DNA of 64,000 nucleotides, taken from the NCBI RefSeq assembly GCF_002813295.1, contig NZ_PHUE01000001.1, forward strand, positions 4,278,001 to 4,342,000, read 5' to 3'. A program made the position numbers and the translations under genes. The notes below the pieces were generated by a model, which did not search any database, was not told the DNA's origin, and was given only the letters and a program-made list of their open reading frames with translations. The stretch comes from Flavobacterium sp. 5 (GTDB lineage: Bacteria > Bacteroidota > Bacteroidia > Flavobacteriales > Flavobacteriaceae). Positions 1 to 8,616 of the stretch are shown here, one piece after another; the first letter of the stretch is position 1; the number at the start of each line of letters is the position of its first letter.

Positions 1-1
1 G

Positions 2-871
2 CTTTTTATTGACCAACTCAAAACCAACAATCTAGGAAAGCGAACCATTGATGAGGGGAGTATGGATGAAAAATCGGGAATGAATTTCTCTGAATACGTA
101 GCTATACTTTCGGGAAATACGGATTTATTGGAAAAAGCAAAACTGGAAAAACAGGTCGCTGGATTGGAAAGTGAGAAGCAGGCATTCAATCGTTCCAAGT
201 TCAGCTCCAAATACAAGCTGGAAGATATTTCTGCGACACTAGAGTCTGCCAAGTCACGATTGGAACGAATGGGTCACGATTGGAAAAATCTGCAACAGCG
301 CTTACAAAAAGGGCAGGATGGAACGATACTGAACCTTGTACAGCTAGACGGATTGTCACCTAATGCCGATGTGAAACAGATTGGGACCAAACTTAACCAG
401 ATTGCGGATAAAGCCCGTACTGGAGGTCAGTATGACGAAATAGGCAGCCTGTATGGGTTTACATTATTGGTTAAAACTGAAATATCCGAAAAAGAAGGTG
501 CTGATATTAAAGTCAATCGTTTTTTGGTACAGGGTGAAGGCAATATAAAATACACTTATAATAATGGCTTGATTGCTAATGACGCAAAGCTTGCGTCAAT
601 GAATTTCCTTAGTGCTTTGGAAAAAATACCTAGCTATATTGATCAGGAACAAAAGAAAATTACCGAATTACAAAAAGACCTGCCTGTACTTCAGGAAGTA
701 GTCAATGGTATATGGACGAAGGAAAGCAGGTTGAGTCAACTGAAAACGGGATTGGCGGCCATTGACAGGAAAATACAGTTGTCTATTACTTCCGAGCCCA
801 AAGAACAGAAAGAAGCTATAAAAATAAATAATGTTCAGGAAAGGTCTTCTGTAGGTTTGAAAGCAATGTAA
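2..871 (+). CDS. C-terminal end of the large ICE helicase/DNA methylase (cut by window edge)
   Basis: The reading frame is open from the first bases of the window, so the listed start is the edge and not a start codon. The visible 289 residues contain a segment (FMEYVAILSGNTDLLEKA-like, about residues 29-46) that I recognise as typical of the extreme C-terminus of the very large SNF2-helicase/N6-adenine-methylase proteins of Bacteroidota conjugative elements. It is followed by a long charged coiled-coil-like region. The catalytic helicase and methylase motifs would lie to the left and are not visible. The stop at 871 is followed by about 195 bases without a gene and then by the metal-resistance island, so this gene marks the left flank of the cargo. 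The family call is from memory of the tail sequence and the function is inferred from the family. Confidence 0.7.
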   Translation, partial: LFIDQLKTNNLGKRTIDEGSMDEKSGMNFSEYVAILSGNTDLLEKAKLEKQVAGLESEKQAFNRSKFSSKYKLEDISATLESAKSRLERMGHDWKNLQQRLQKGQDGTILNLVQLDGLSPNADVKQIGTKLNQIADKARTGGQYDEIGSLYGFTLLVKTEISEKEGADIKVNRFLVQGEGNIKYTYNNGLIANDAKLASMNFLSALEKIPSYIDQEQKKITELQKDLPVLQEVVNGIWTKESRLSQLKTGLAAIDRKIQLSITSEPKEQKEAIKINNVQERSSVGLKAM

Positions 872-1065
872 TTTCATTGGTAAAAACAAAACATTCTTTT
901 TTATTTGGTAGTAAATTTTGAAAAACACCTTAATTTTTTGTCTTCTGATGCGTAACTATGATAGCTAACTTGTTAAGAAAAGTGTAGCGAAAATGTGATT
1001 TTTAACACGTTGTTAGTAAAAAATCAATATAAATTGATTAATTTTGGATTTAAATTAAACTACAA

Positions 1066-1437
1066 ATGAATACATTTCACATTTTAGTAATAGTATTATT
1101 TGGTTTCTTATTGATACCAAGTAATTCTTTTGCCTGTGAAAATAATTCAACAAAACATTCTTCTACAAAAGAGACATCTTCAAATATGGACAAAGACGAT
1201 TGTTGCAAAAATGACAATCATTCCAAAACGAAAAATCACGAAGGTTGTGGAGGAAAATGTAACCATTCTAGATGCAGTTGCGCTACTTCTTGCAACAGTA
1301 GTACTGTTGCTATTAATGAATTGAAATTTAATAGCAATCTTTTTAATTTCTCTTCTGAAAAACAAAAATTTTATAATTACAAAACCACTATTTCTTCTGG
1401 TTTTAATTCTCTTTGGCTTATACCTAAAATAAGCTAA
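1066..1437 (+). CDS. Small secreted Cys/His-rich protein, probable metal binder
   Basis: A 123-residue protein with an N-terminal hydrophobic signal (about residues 4-22) ending at a Cys (SFAC). The cleavage site could be signal peptidase I type or a poor lipobox. The middle (residues 24-77) is hydrophilic and holds seven more Cys and four His in clusters such as DDCC, GCGGKC and SRCSC, as expected for a periplasmic metal-binding protein. The last 40 residues are Cys-free. I do not recognise a named family. It is the first gene of the island, with a TAATTTTG sequence at 1039-1046 that fits a Bacteroidota -7 element, but no well-spaced -33 box was seen. Copper or silver binding is inferred from the composition and neighbours. 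Confidence 0.6.
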   Translation: MNTFHILVIVLFGFLLIPSNSFACENNSTKHSSTKETSSNMDKDDCCKNDNHSKTKNHEGCGGKCNHSRCSCATSCNSSTVAINELKFNSNLFNFSSEKQKFYNYKTTISSGFNSLWLIPKIS

Positions 1438-1596
1438 AATCTATAGTTGATAGCCATAATTATATCTTATTGATAACTATTATTGGTCTCCAAATCATTT
1501 ATTTTATCGGTTAATTTCAATTTCAAGATGATGGGTATTCTATGATTTCATTTTTGTTATTGCTTAACTAATTCAATTTAACATTATTTACATACA

Positions 1597-2445
1597 ATGA
1601 ACTCATTAAAAAAAATAATGATAGCAATACTTCTATTGTTATCAGTAGTGGTATCCAACGCACAAATTAAAAATGCTAAAATAGAGTCCGTTAAAATTTA
1701 CGGAAACTGCGGAATGTGCGAAGCCAAAATAGAAAAAGCAGGTAGTCTAAAAAATGTCGCAAACGTTGACTGGAACGCAGATACAAAAATGGCTGTCCTT
1801 AGTTATGATCCTAAAATAACCAGTCAAGACGAAATACTCAAACGTATTGCATTGTCAGGTTATGACAGTGATAAATTTCTTGCTCCAGATGATACATATT
1901 CAAAACTTGCAGGATGTTGTCAATATGATCGTGAGGCAAAAGTTCCTGTTAAAACAGAACCAAAAAGCGAAATGACAGGAATGGAAAGCAACAGACTTTC
2001 AACAACAGCTGAAAATCAAACCGTAAATCAACTACAGCCAGTTTTGGACAATTATTTTTTACTGAAAGATGCTTTAGTAAAAACAGATGCTAAAACAGCT
2101 TCTGAAAAAGCAGCAGCATTATTATCTTCGATTACTGCAGTGAAAATGGAAATATTAAAAATGGATGAACATGTGATTTGGATGAAAATCTTAAAAGATT
2201 TAACTGCCGATTCCAAAAGTATTTCTGAAACACAAGATATTAAGAAACAAAGAGATTTTTTCAAATCATTATCTAAAAACATTTATGAATTGATTAAAGT
2301 TTCCAAACCTACTGAAGCGATCTATTACCAATACTGCCCAATGCAAGATGCCAATTGGCTAAGCAAAGAAAATGCTGTTAAAAATCCATACTATGGCTCA
2401 CAAATGTTGAGTTGTGGTAAAACTATAGAAACAATAAAATACTAA
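1597..2445 (+). CDS. Secreted HMA-domain protein with C-terminal DUF3347 domain
   Basis: A 282-residue exported protein. Residues 1-22 form a signal peptide ending SNA-Q. Residues about 27-95 form a heavy-metal-associated (HMA) fold with the metal-binding loop GNCGMC (Cys38 and Cys41). A linker follows, then a DUF3347 domain (about 145-280) ending with the YCPMQDANWL and NPYYGSQMLSCG segments typical of that family. HMA domains carry Cu(I) or Ag(I), and DUF3347 occurs in CusB-like adaptors and standalone flavobacterial metal-resistance proteins. It lies 4 bases upstream of the next gene and is probably co-transcribed with it. A role as periplasmic metal chaperone or buffer is inferred. Confidence 0.75.
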   Translation: MNSLKKIMIAILLLLSVVVSNAQIKNAKIESVKIYGNCGMCEAKIEKAGSLKNVANVDWNADTKMAVLSYDPKITSQDEILKRIALSGYDSDKFLAPDDTYSKLAGCCQYDREAKVPVKTEPKSEMTGMESNRLSTTAENQTVNQLQPVLDNYFLLKDALVKTDAKTASEKAAALLSSITAVKMEILKMDEHVIWMKILKDLTADSKSISETQDIKKQRDFFKSLSKNIYELIKVSKPTEAIYYQYCPMQDANWLSKENAVKNPYYGSQMLSCGKTIETIKY

Positions 2446-2449
2446 AAAG

Positions 2450-3067
2450 ATGAAAACACTAATTATTGTATTAAGTGCATTTTTTGCATTTAATTCAGCA
2501 GTAACAGGACAAACTGTTACAAAAAAGGAAGAACAAAAAACAATTTACGTTTGTCCTACACATCCTGACAAAACAAATTCAAGCTCAGGTAAATGCCCAC
2601 AATGTGGGATGGATATGGTAAAAGTCACCGAAAAAATTGATTTGCACCCGCAAAAAGGAAGTCAGCCTCAAAGTAAAATTGTGACAAAATATGTTTGTCC
2701 TATGGATGGATCAACTTCTGATAAACCAGGTAAATGTTCTAAATGTGCAATGGCAATGGTAAAAACCACAGAAAAAATTGATTTGCACCCGCAAAAAGGA
2801 AGTCAGCCTACGAGTAAAACTGTGACAAAATATGTTTGCTCGATGGACGGCACAACTTCTGATAAACCGGGTCAATGCGCTAAATGTGGAATGGGTTTGG
2901 TAAAAGTCACCGAAAAAGTTGATTTGCACCCGCAAAAAGGAAGTCAGCCTCAAAGTAAAATTGTGACAAAATATGTTTGTCCTATGGATGGTTCCACTTC
3001 AGATGTACCTGGAAAATGTCCTAAATGCGGTATGGATATGACGCAAACAGAAGACCATAAACACTAA
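2450..3067 (+). CDS. Exported protein with four heavy-metal-binding modules
   Basis: A 205-residue protein with a signal peptide (about 1-21) followed by four copies of a short heavy-metal-binding module: YVCP(T/M)... then CPxCGM or a close variant. The four Cys pairs are CPTHP/CPQCGM, CPMDG/CSKCAM, CSMDG/CAKCGM and CPMDG/CPKCGM. The linkers contain a repeated DLHPQKGSQP element. In CusB-type adaptors and Cu P-type ATPases this module is usually present once or twice, so four in a protein with nothing else suggests a periplasmic metal sponge or ferry. The last three modules are almost identical in DNA (see the repeat at 2630-3052). It has its own stop and a 30-base gap before the next gene. 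Confidence 0.7.
   Translation: MKTLIIVLSAFFAFNSAVTGQTVTKKEEQKTIYVCPTHPDKTNSSSGKCPQCGMDMVKVTEKIDLHPQKGSQPQSKIVTKYVCPMDGSTSDKPGKCSKCAMAMVKTTEKIDLHPQKGSQPTSKTVTKYVCSMDGTTSDKPGQCAKCGMGLVKVTEKVDLHPQKGSQPQSKIVTKYVCPMDGSTSDVPGKCPKCGMDMTQTEDHKH
2630..3052 (+). repeat. Three tandem 141-bp coding repeats
   Basis: The sequence GAAAAA(A/G)TTGATTTGCA begins at 2630, 2771 and 2912, giving an exact 141-bp (47-codon) period. The repeat multiplies the linker plus metal-binding module of the gene at 2450-3067. High DNA identity between copies indicates recent duplication and makes the copy number prone to change by recombination or slippage. Confidence 0.85.
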
Positions 3068-3097
3068 TCTAATCTTTCAATAACAAAAAAAATAAAA

Positions 3098-3664
3098 ATG
3101 AAAAATATAATTCTTTCAGCAATAGCAGTAGCAATCACAATGGTTTCTTGTAATCAAAAAAATAAGCAAGAAGAAACAGTTAATTCAGAAATAAGTAAAC
3201 CTGAAACTGCAACTGTAAAAGTCAATCCTACTTCTTTTTCCATTAAAGAAATTGTAACGGATTATTTGTCTTTAAAAAATGCTTTGACTAAAGACGATTC
3301 TAACGCTACTGCCGATGCAGGAAAAGCATTGGTAGAGACTTTGGGAAAAATAGATATGAAAAAATTATCTGGTGAACAAATGAAAACCTATATGGATATT
3401 GCCGATGATCTCAAAGAACACGCTGAACATATTGGAGATAATGCGGGGAACATAGCACACCAAAGAGAGCATTTTGTTTTAATGAGTAAAGACATCAATG
3501 ATTTGATAAAAACTTTTGGAACTGAACAAAAACTGTATGAGGACTTTTGCCCAATGGCTGATGAAGGAAAAGGTGCTATTTGGATAAGCGAAGCGAAAGA
3601 AATCAAAAACCCTTATTTTGGTTCAGAAATGCTTACTTGTGGTTCTGTGAGAAAAGAATTCTAA
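3098..3664 (+). CDS. DUF3347 lipoprotein
   Basis: A 188-residue lipoprotein. The signal ends at a good lipobox (MVSC, lipidated Cys18), followed by a flexible acidic linker. A DUF3347 domain runs from about residue 45 to the end, with the conserved tail YEDFCPMADEGKGAIWIS...NPYFGSEMLTCG. The same tail closes the HMA protein at 1597-2445, so the two are paralogous in their C-terminal halves. It is probably periplasm-facing and binds metal or docks on the efflux adaptor, which is inferred from the family's occurrence with Cus-type pumps. It ends one base before the next gene. Confidence 0.7.
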   Translation: MKNIILSAIAVAITMVSCNQKNKQEETVNSEISKPETATVKVNPTSFSIKEIVTDYLSLKNALTKDDSNATADAGKALVETLGKIDMKKLSGEQMKTYMDIADDLKEHAEHIGDNAGNIAHQREHFVLMSKDINDLIKTFGTEQKLYEDFCPMADEGKGAIWISEAKEIKNPYFGSEMLTCGSVRKEF

Positions 3665-3665
3665 G

Positions 3666-4136
3666 ATGAAAAAAATCTTCAAAAAGATATTTTTTATTGG
3701 ATTAATTATTTTTTTGCTGATACAGTTATATCAGCCTGCTCGCAACATTGCGTTGGAGCAGGATTTAACTGCAAATTTCACAAAAGTATATAATGTTCCT
3801 AAAAATGTTGAAGCGATATTGCGAACCTCTTGTTATGATTGTCACAGCAATAACACCAATTATCCGTGGTATTCCAACATTCAACCCGTTGGAATTTTTA
3901 TGAAAAATCATATAAATGAAGGAAAAGAGAATTTGAATTTCAATGAATATGGAAATTATTCACAACGCAAACAGAATAGCAAATTAAAAGCTATCAGCAA
4001 ACAAATTAAGTTGAATGAAATGCCTTTGGCTTCTTATACTTTGATCCATAAAAACGCAATACTTTCAAGTAGTCAAAAACAGGAAGTAATGGATTGGATT
4101 GAGAAAACTAGCGATAGTCTTTCATCTAAATACTAA
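3666..4136 (+). CDS. Membrane-anchored haem-binding-domain protein
   Basis: A 156-residue protein with one N-terminal transmembrane segment (about 7-22) and a single c-type haem motif, CYDCH (about residues 57-61), followed by SNNTNYPWYSNIQP. This arrangement is characteristic of the small haem-binding domain family of Bacteroidota. The haem would sit on the periplasmic side. Its position directly before the CusA gene and one base after the DUF3347 gene suggests an operon. Why a haem protein should accompany a copper pump is not clear; a redox role such as Cu(I)/Cu(II) conversion is speculative. Confidence 0.7.
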   Translation: MKKIFKKIFFIGLIIFLLIQLYQPARNIALEQDLTANFTKVYNVPKNVEAILRTSCYDCHSNNTNYPWYSNIQPVGIFMKNHINEGKENLNFNEYGNYSQRKQNSKLKAISKQIKLNEMPLASYTLIHKNAILSSSQKQEVMDWIEKTSDSLSSKY

Positions 4137-4141
4137 ACATT

Positions 4142-5422
4142 ATGGTAGAAAAATTAATATCATTTTCATTAAAAAACAGATTTGTCGTATTGCTCGTTTC
4201 GGCCTGTTTATTTGCTTGGGGTGTTTATAGCGTGCAACAAAATCCCATTGATGCCATTCCCGATTTGTCCGAAAATCAAGTGATTGTTTTTACGGAGTGG
4301 ATGGGCAGAAGTCCGCAGGTTATTGAATCACAGGTAACCTATCCTTTGGTTTCGAATCTTCAGGGAATTCCAAAAGTTAAGAATATTCGTGGTGCTTCTA
4401 TGTTTGGAATGAGTTTCGTATATATCGTTTTTGAGGACAACGTAGATATTTATTGGGCAAGAACAAGGGTTTTGGAAAGGCTGAATTATGCTCAGCGCCT
4501 TTTGCCCCAAAATGTGGTACCTACGCTTGGTCCTGATGGTACAGGTGTTGGTCACATATTTTGGTATCATTTAGATGCAAATGGTATGGACTTGGGTGAG
4601 CAAAGAGCCTTGCAGGATTGGTATGTGAAATTTGCGCTACAAACTGTTCCCGGGGTTGCAGAAGTAGCTTCTTTTGGAGGTTTTGAAAAGCAATACCAAT
4701 TGGTTTTAGACCCTTTGAAAATGCAATATTATAAAGTCACTATGATGGAAGTGATGAATGCTGTTAAAGCCAATAATAATGATGTGGGAGGACGGAAATT
4801 TGAAATGAGTGATATGTCATACATCATAAGGGGTTTGGGATATATAAAAAGCATAAAGGACGTAGAAGAAATTGCCATCAAAAATTACAATTCTATTCCG
4901 GTGCGGGTAAAAGATATCGGTTCCATTCAAATGGGAGGCGATTTGCGTTTGGGTATTTTTGATGAAAATGGCACAGGAGAAGTCGTCGGTGGTATCGTAG
5001 TTATGCGATACGGAGAAAATGCAGATAATGTCATAAAAGCGGTCAAAGCCAAAATGAAAGAAGTGGAGAAAGGACTACCCGAGGGCGTAACTTTTAAAAC
5101 CTCTTATGACAGAAGCGAATTGATTGAGAAAGCAATTGAATCTGTCAAAGGAACGCTAATCGAAGAAATGATTGCCGTTTCAATAGTGGTGTTGCTTTTT
5201 CTTTTTCATTGGCGAAGCGCATTAATTATCTTGATACAAATACCAATTTCGGTGGCGGTTGCCTTTATCTTCCTGCAGGCTTTTGGAATTTCTTCAAATA
5301 TTATGTCGCTCACGGGAATTGCTTTAGCAATTGGTGTTTTGGTTGATGACGGAATTGTAATGGTAGAGAATGCGTATAGGACAATTTCTGAGAAACAGGA
5401 AGAAATGGATAATAACCAATAA
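4142..5422 (+). CDS. cusA: CusA-type heavy-metal RND pump, N-terminal part (frame broken)
   Basis: This 426-residue reading frame is the first half of a CusA/CzcA-family inner-membrane RND transporter. It shows TM1, the NPIDAIPDLSENQV segment, the porter domain with SMFGMSFVYI, TM2-TM4 and the intramembrane proton-relay Asp pair in GVLVDDGIVMVENA. It then stops after EEMDNNQ at 5420-5422, in the cytoplasmic loop between TM4 and TM5. The rest of the pump continues at once in another frame (5433-7370). Together the parts give the usual family length of just over 1,000 residues. The simplest reading is a one-base indel near 5402-5420. A sequencing error or a functional two-piece pump cannot be excluded from sequence alone. 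Confidence 0.8.
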   Translation: MVEKLISFSLKNRFVVLLVSACLFAWGVYSVQQNPIDAIPDLSENQVIVFTEWMGRSPQVIESQVTYPLVSNLQGIPKVKNIRGASMFGMSFVYIVFEDNVDIYWARTRVLERLNYAQRLLPQNVVPTLGPDGTGVGHIFWYHLDANGMDLGEQRALQDWYVKFALQTVPGVAEVASFGGFEKQYQLVLDPLKMQYYKVTMMEVMNAVKANNNDVGGRKFEMSDMSYIIRGLGYIKSIKDVEEIAIKNYNSIPVRVKDIGSIQMGGDLRLGIFDENGTGEVVGGIVVMRYGENADNVIKAVKAKMKEVEKGLPEGVTFKTSYDRSELIEKAIESVKGTLIEEMIAVSIVVLLFLFHWRSALIILIQIPISVAVAFIFLQAFGISSNIMSLTGIALAIGVLVDDGIVMVENAYRTISEKQEEMDNNQ

Positions 5423-5432
5423 GTTACGTAAA

Positions 5433-7370
5433 ATGAAAGATAAACTGAAAAATATATTCAAAAAAGAAAATGACCCGTTATCTTCCGATGAGAAACTGAA
5501 GCTAATTGAATCCTCTTCCAAATTGGTCGGACCGGGTGTTTTTTATTCGACAATAATAGTAATTGCTTCATTTTTACCCGTATTCCTGCTTACGGGAATG
5601 GAGGGTAAATTGTTCAGTCCATTGGCTTGGACAAAATCTTTTATACTAATTGTGGATGCGTTTTTTGCGATTACACTTACTCCTGTGCTGATTAGTTTTT
5701 TACTCAAAGGCAAACTTCGTACAGAAAATAAAAATCCGATAAACAGAAAATTGGAAAGCATTTATACTCCAATTTTGACGCTTTGTTTAAAATGGAGAAA
5801 AACAGTTTTGGCAGTCAATATTGTGGCGCTGTTAATTGGTGTGTTAATGTTTACAAGACTTGGTTCTGAATTTATGCCTCCGCTCGACGAAGGTTCTGTT
5901 TTATTTATGCCTGTAACATTGCCCGATGTGTCCAATTCTGAAGTGAAACGAATTTTACAGGTTCAGGACCGATTGATAAAATCAATTCCCGAAGTGGCTC
6001 ACGTTTTAGGAAAAGCAGGAAGAGCCAATACAGCAACGGACAACAGCCCCATAAGTATGATTGAAACAATTATTTTGCTGAAGCCCCACAACGAATGGAG
6101 AGAAGGCAAAACAAAAGCGGATATTATAAATGATATAAACAATAAACTGCAAATACCGGGAGTAACCAATGGTTTTACACAACCGATTATCAATCGTATC
6201 AATATGCTTTCGACAGGTATCAGAACCGATGTGGGAATAAAAATCTACGGGGAAAATTTAGACACCATTAATGCTTTATCACAAAAAATAAAAATGGCAT
6301 TGGATGGAACTTCGGGAGTAAAAGACTTGTACGCTGAACCTATTACGGGCGGAAAATACATTGATATTGAACCCAAAAGAGAAGTTATTGGCAGATACGG
6401 ACTAAGCATCGATGATATTAACAATGTAGTGGAAGCTTCAATTGGAGGTATGAAACTCACCACAACCATCGAGGGAAGACAGCGTTTTTCGGTAAACGCA
6501 CGATATGCACAAGAATATCGAAGTAGTATTGAAGCCTTGAAAAAGCTACAAGTACAAACAATGGATTTTGGCCCAATTCCTTTGGAAACGGTTGCCGATG
6601 TAAAAATAAGCGATGGCCCGCCAATGATAAACAGCGAAAATGCAATGCTTCGTGGAAGTGTATTGTTTAATGTTCGTGACCGTGATTTAGGAAGTACCGT
6701 CAAAGAAGCACAGAAAAAACTGAATGAAATGATAACCAAAATGCCCAAAGGGTATTATGTGGAATGGAGCGGTCAATGGGAAAACCAAATCAGAGCCAAC
6801 AAAACATTGGGTTTAATTCTGCCAATTGTTGTCGTGATTATTTTCCTCATTCTCTATTTCACTTATCATTCTATGAAAGAGGCTTTGATTACAATGATAA
6901 CGGTTCCGTTTGCATTAATCGGGGGAGTTTTTATGGTGTATTTCTATGGGATTAATTTATCGGTGGCTGTAGCAGTCGGTTTTATTGCTTTGTTTGGTTT
7001 GGCTGTCGAAACAGCTATGCTAATCACTATATATTTGAATGAAGCGATGAACAAAATGGTCGAAAAACACGGTAACAGCAAAGAAACCCTAACAGAAGAA
7101 ATAGTGAGAGAGTATATTATTGATGGTTCTGCCAAACGATTGCGCCCAAAACTGATGACAGTTTCTGTTTCATTATTTGGATTAATCCCCATTCTTTGGG
7201 CAACGGGAACAGGAGCAGATGTGATGCTCCCAATCACTGTTCCGCTCATAGGAGGAACAATTACTTCAACAATTTATGTATTATTAGTAACCCCGGTTGT
7301 TTTTGAAATGGTGAAACTTCACGAGTTAAGAACAAAAGGAAAAATTAGTCTCATAGATGCAAAACATTAA
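5433..7370 (+). CDS. cusA: CusA-type heavy-metal RND pump, C-terminal part (other frame)
   Basis: This frame continues the pump from the TM4-TM5 loop (MKDKLKNIF) through TM5 (FYSTIIVIASFLPVF), the second porter domain (GSEFMPPLDEGSVLFMP) and TM7-TM12, ending at the normal C-terminus. The ATG at 5433 lies 11 bases after the upstream stop and is the first sensible start. An earlier in-frame ATG at 5370 would overlap the upstream part and adds residues without family similarity. The frame upstream of 5433 reads NKLRK, which I recognise as the normal CusA loop, so a frameshift in one ancestral gene is more likely than two independent genes. The stop overlaps the TolC-like gene by 14 bases. Confidence 0.75.
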   Translation: MKDKLKNIFKKENDPLSSDEKLKLIESSSKLVGPGVFYSTIIVIASFLPVFLLTGMEGKLFSPLAWTKSFILIVDAFFAITLTPVLISFLLKGKLRTENKNPINRKLESIYTPILTLCLKWRKTVLAVNIVALLIGVLMFTRLGSEFMPPLDEGSVLFMPVTLPDVSNSEVKRILQVQDRLIKSIPEVAHVLGKAGRANTATDNSPISMIETIILLKPHNEWREGKTKADIINDINNKLQIPGVTNGFTQPIINRINMLSTGIRTDVGIKIYGENLDTINALSQKIKMALDGTSGVKDLYAEPITGGKYIDIEPKREVIGRYGLSIDDINNVVEASIGGMKLTTTIEGRQRFSVNARYAQEYRSSIEALKKLQVQTMDFGPIPLETVADVKISDGPPMINSENAMLRGSVLFNVRDRDLGSTVKEAQKKLNEMITKMPKGYYVEWSGQWENQIRANKTLGLILPIVVVIIFLILYFTYHSMKEALITMITVPFALIGGVFMVYFYGINLSVAVAVGFIALFGLAVETAMLITIYLNEAMNKMVEKHGNSKETLTEEIVREYIIDGSAKRLRPKLMTVSVSLFGLIPILWATGTGADVMLPITVPLIGGTITSTIYVLLVTPVVFEMVKLHELRTKGKISLIDAKH

Positions 7371-8616
7371 ATTTTATATCGCCCTGAGTTGTTTGGTTTT
7401 AAGCTTTACAAATACTAAAGCCCAAACACTTACTTTGGATAATGTCTTGAGTACCATCAAGACAAATAATCCCCAATTGAAAATGTACGATGCCGATATT
7501 CAGAGTATGGATGCTTCGGCCAAAGGAGCCAGAAGTTGGATGCCACCGCAAGTGGAAACGGGTTTCTTTATGACTCCGTACAATTCCAATCTATGGAAAG
7601 CCGACGAAATGGGGCCAGGAATGGGGAGTTATATGTTGGGAGTAACTCAAATGATTCCGAATGCTTCTAAGCTAAATGCCAATGAAAATTTAATGAAAGC
7701 AATGTCATCAGTCGAAAGTGAAAATAAAAACTTCACGCTCAATCAATTAAATGCATTGGCCAAAACCTATTATTATGAATGGATTATCATTAAGAAAAAA
7801 ATAAAAATTGCCCAAGACAATCTTTTGCTTTTAGATTATATGATTAAGAGTATGGAAATACGCTATCAATATAATATGGACAAATTGCCGTCCTATTACA
7901 AAGCAAAATCACAATATGCCACTTTGCAAAGTATGATTGTGATGTTGGAAAATGATGTATCACAGCGAAAATATATGCTCAACACATTAATGGCTCGTAA
8001 TAAAAACGAGGATTTAGAAATTGATTTCAATTACGAGATTAAAGATTTCAATCTCTTCGAAACCGATTTGTCTCCCTACATCAACAACCGTAGTGATATC
8101 AAAGCCATTGATAAAACCAAAGAAATCAACAACCTAAAAATAGAGGTTGAAAAAGTGGCAACCAGACCTGAATTTGGTGTAAAATACGACCATATGTTCG
8201 CTTTTGGCAATCAGCCACAACAATTTTCATTGATGGGAATGGTCACTATTCCAATGCCTTATTCAACCAAAATGAATAAAGCCAATATGGAAAGCTATCG
8301 AATAAAAAACGAAAGTTTGGATTGGCAAAAACAGATGATTGCGAACGAAGCAAGCGGTATGATAAAAGGAATGAATGCTGAGTTTTTGAATCTGAAAAAG
8401 CAATACCAAATTACGCAGGACAATATTATTCCAGCTTTGAAACGAAATTATGATACCGCCATTTTAGCTTGGCAAAATAACACCGGAGATTTATTCGTAG
8501 CCTTGGATGCGTGGGAAGCGATGAATATGACTCAAATCGATGCTTTCGACAAATTAAAATCGATTTTAGCGACACAAGTAGAAATAGAAAAACAACTTGA
8601 AACCGAAAAATTATGA
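7357..8616 (+). CDS. TolC-family outer-membrane channel of the metal efflux system
   Basis: A 419-residue outer-membrane efflux protein. The signal peptide (about 1-22) ends NTKAQ, and the mature part is rich in long amphipathic helices with the TolC-type internal repeat (LDNVLSTIKTNNPQLKMYDADIQ near the start, later a second helical repeat). It contains a Met-rich stretch around residues 63-80 (MTPYN...EMGPGMGSYM), often seen in copper/silver channels. It overlaps the pump gene by 14 bases and the adaptor gene by 4 bases (ATGA), so translation is probably coupled. It should link the RND pump and adaptor to the outside. Confidence 0.8.
   Translation: MQNIKFYIALSCLVLSFTNTKAQTLTLDNVLSTIKTNNPQLKMYDADIQSMDASAKGARSWMPPQVETGFFMTPYNSNLWKADEMGPGMGSYMLGVTQMIPNASKLNANENLMKAMSSVESENKNFTLNQLNALAKTYYYEWIIIKKKIKIAQDNLLLLDYMIKSMEIRYQYNMDKLPSYYKAKSQYATLQSMIVMLENDVSQRKYMLNTLMARNKNEDLEIDFNYEIKDFNLFETDLSPYINNRSDIKAIDKTKEINNLKIEVEKVATRPEFGVKYDHMFAFGNQPQQFSLMGMVTIPMPYSTKMNKANMESYRIKNESLDWQKQMIANEASGMIKGMNAEFLNLKKQYQITQDNIIPALKRNYDTAILAWQNNTGDLFVALDAWEAMNMTQIDAFDKLKSILATQVEIEKQLETEKL

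Noticed and set aside
1010..1046. Full -33/-7 promoter for the first copper-island gene
   Set aside because: TAATTTTG at 1039 is a good -7 match, but the nearest TTG at 1010 is 26 bases away, longer than the usual 19-21, so I did not list it as a promoter.
2630..3052. CRISPR or minisatellite outside genes
   Set aside because: The 141-bp period is codon-phased and lies within an intact reading frame, so it is a protein-domain repeat.
6245..6748. 167-codon - strand frame inside the CusA gene
   Set aside because: Antisense shadow of a strongly conserved pump region.
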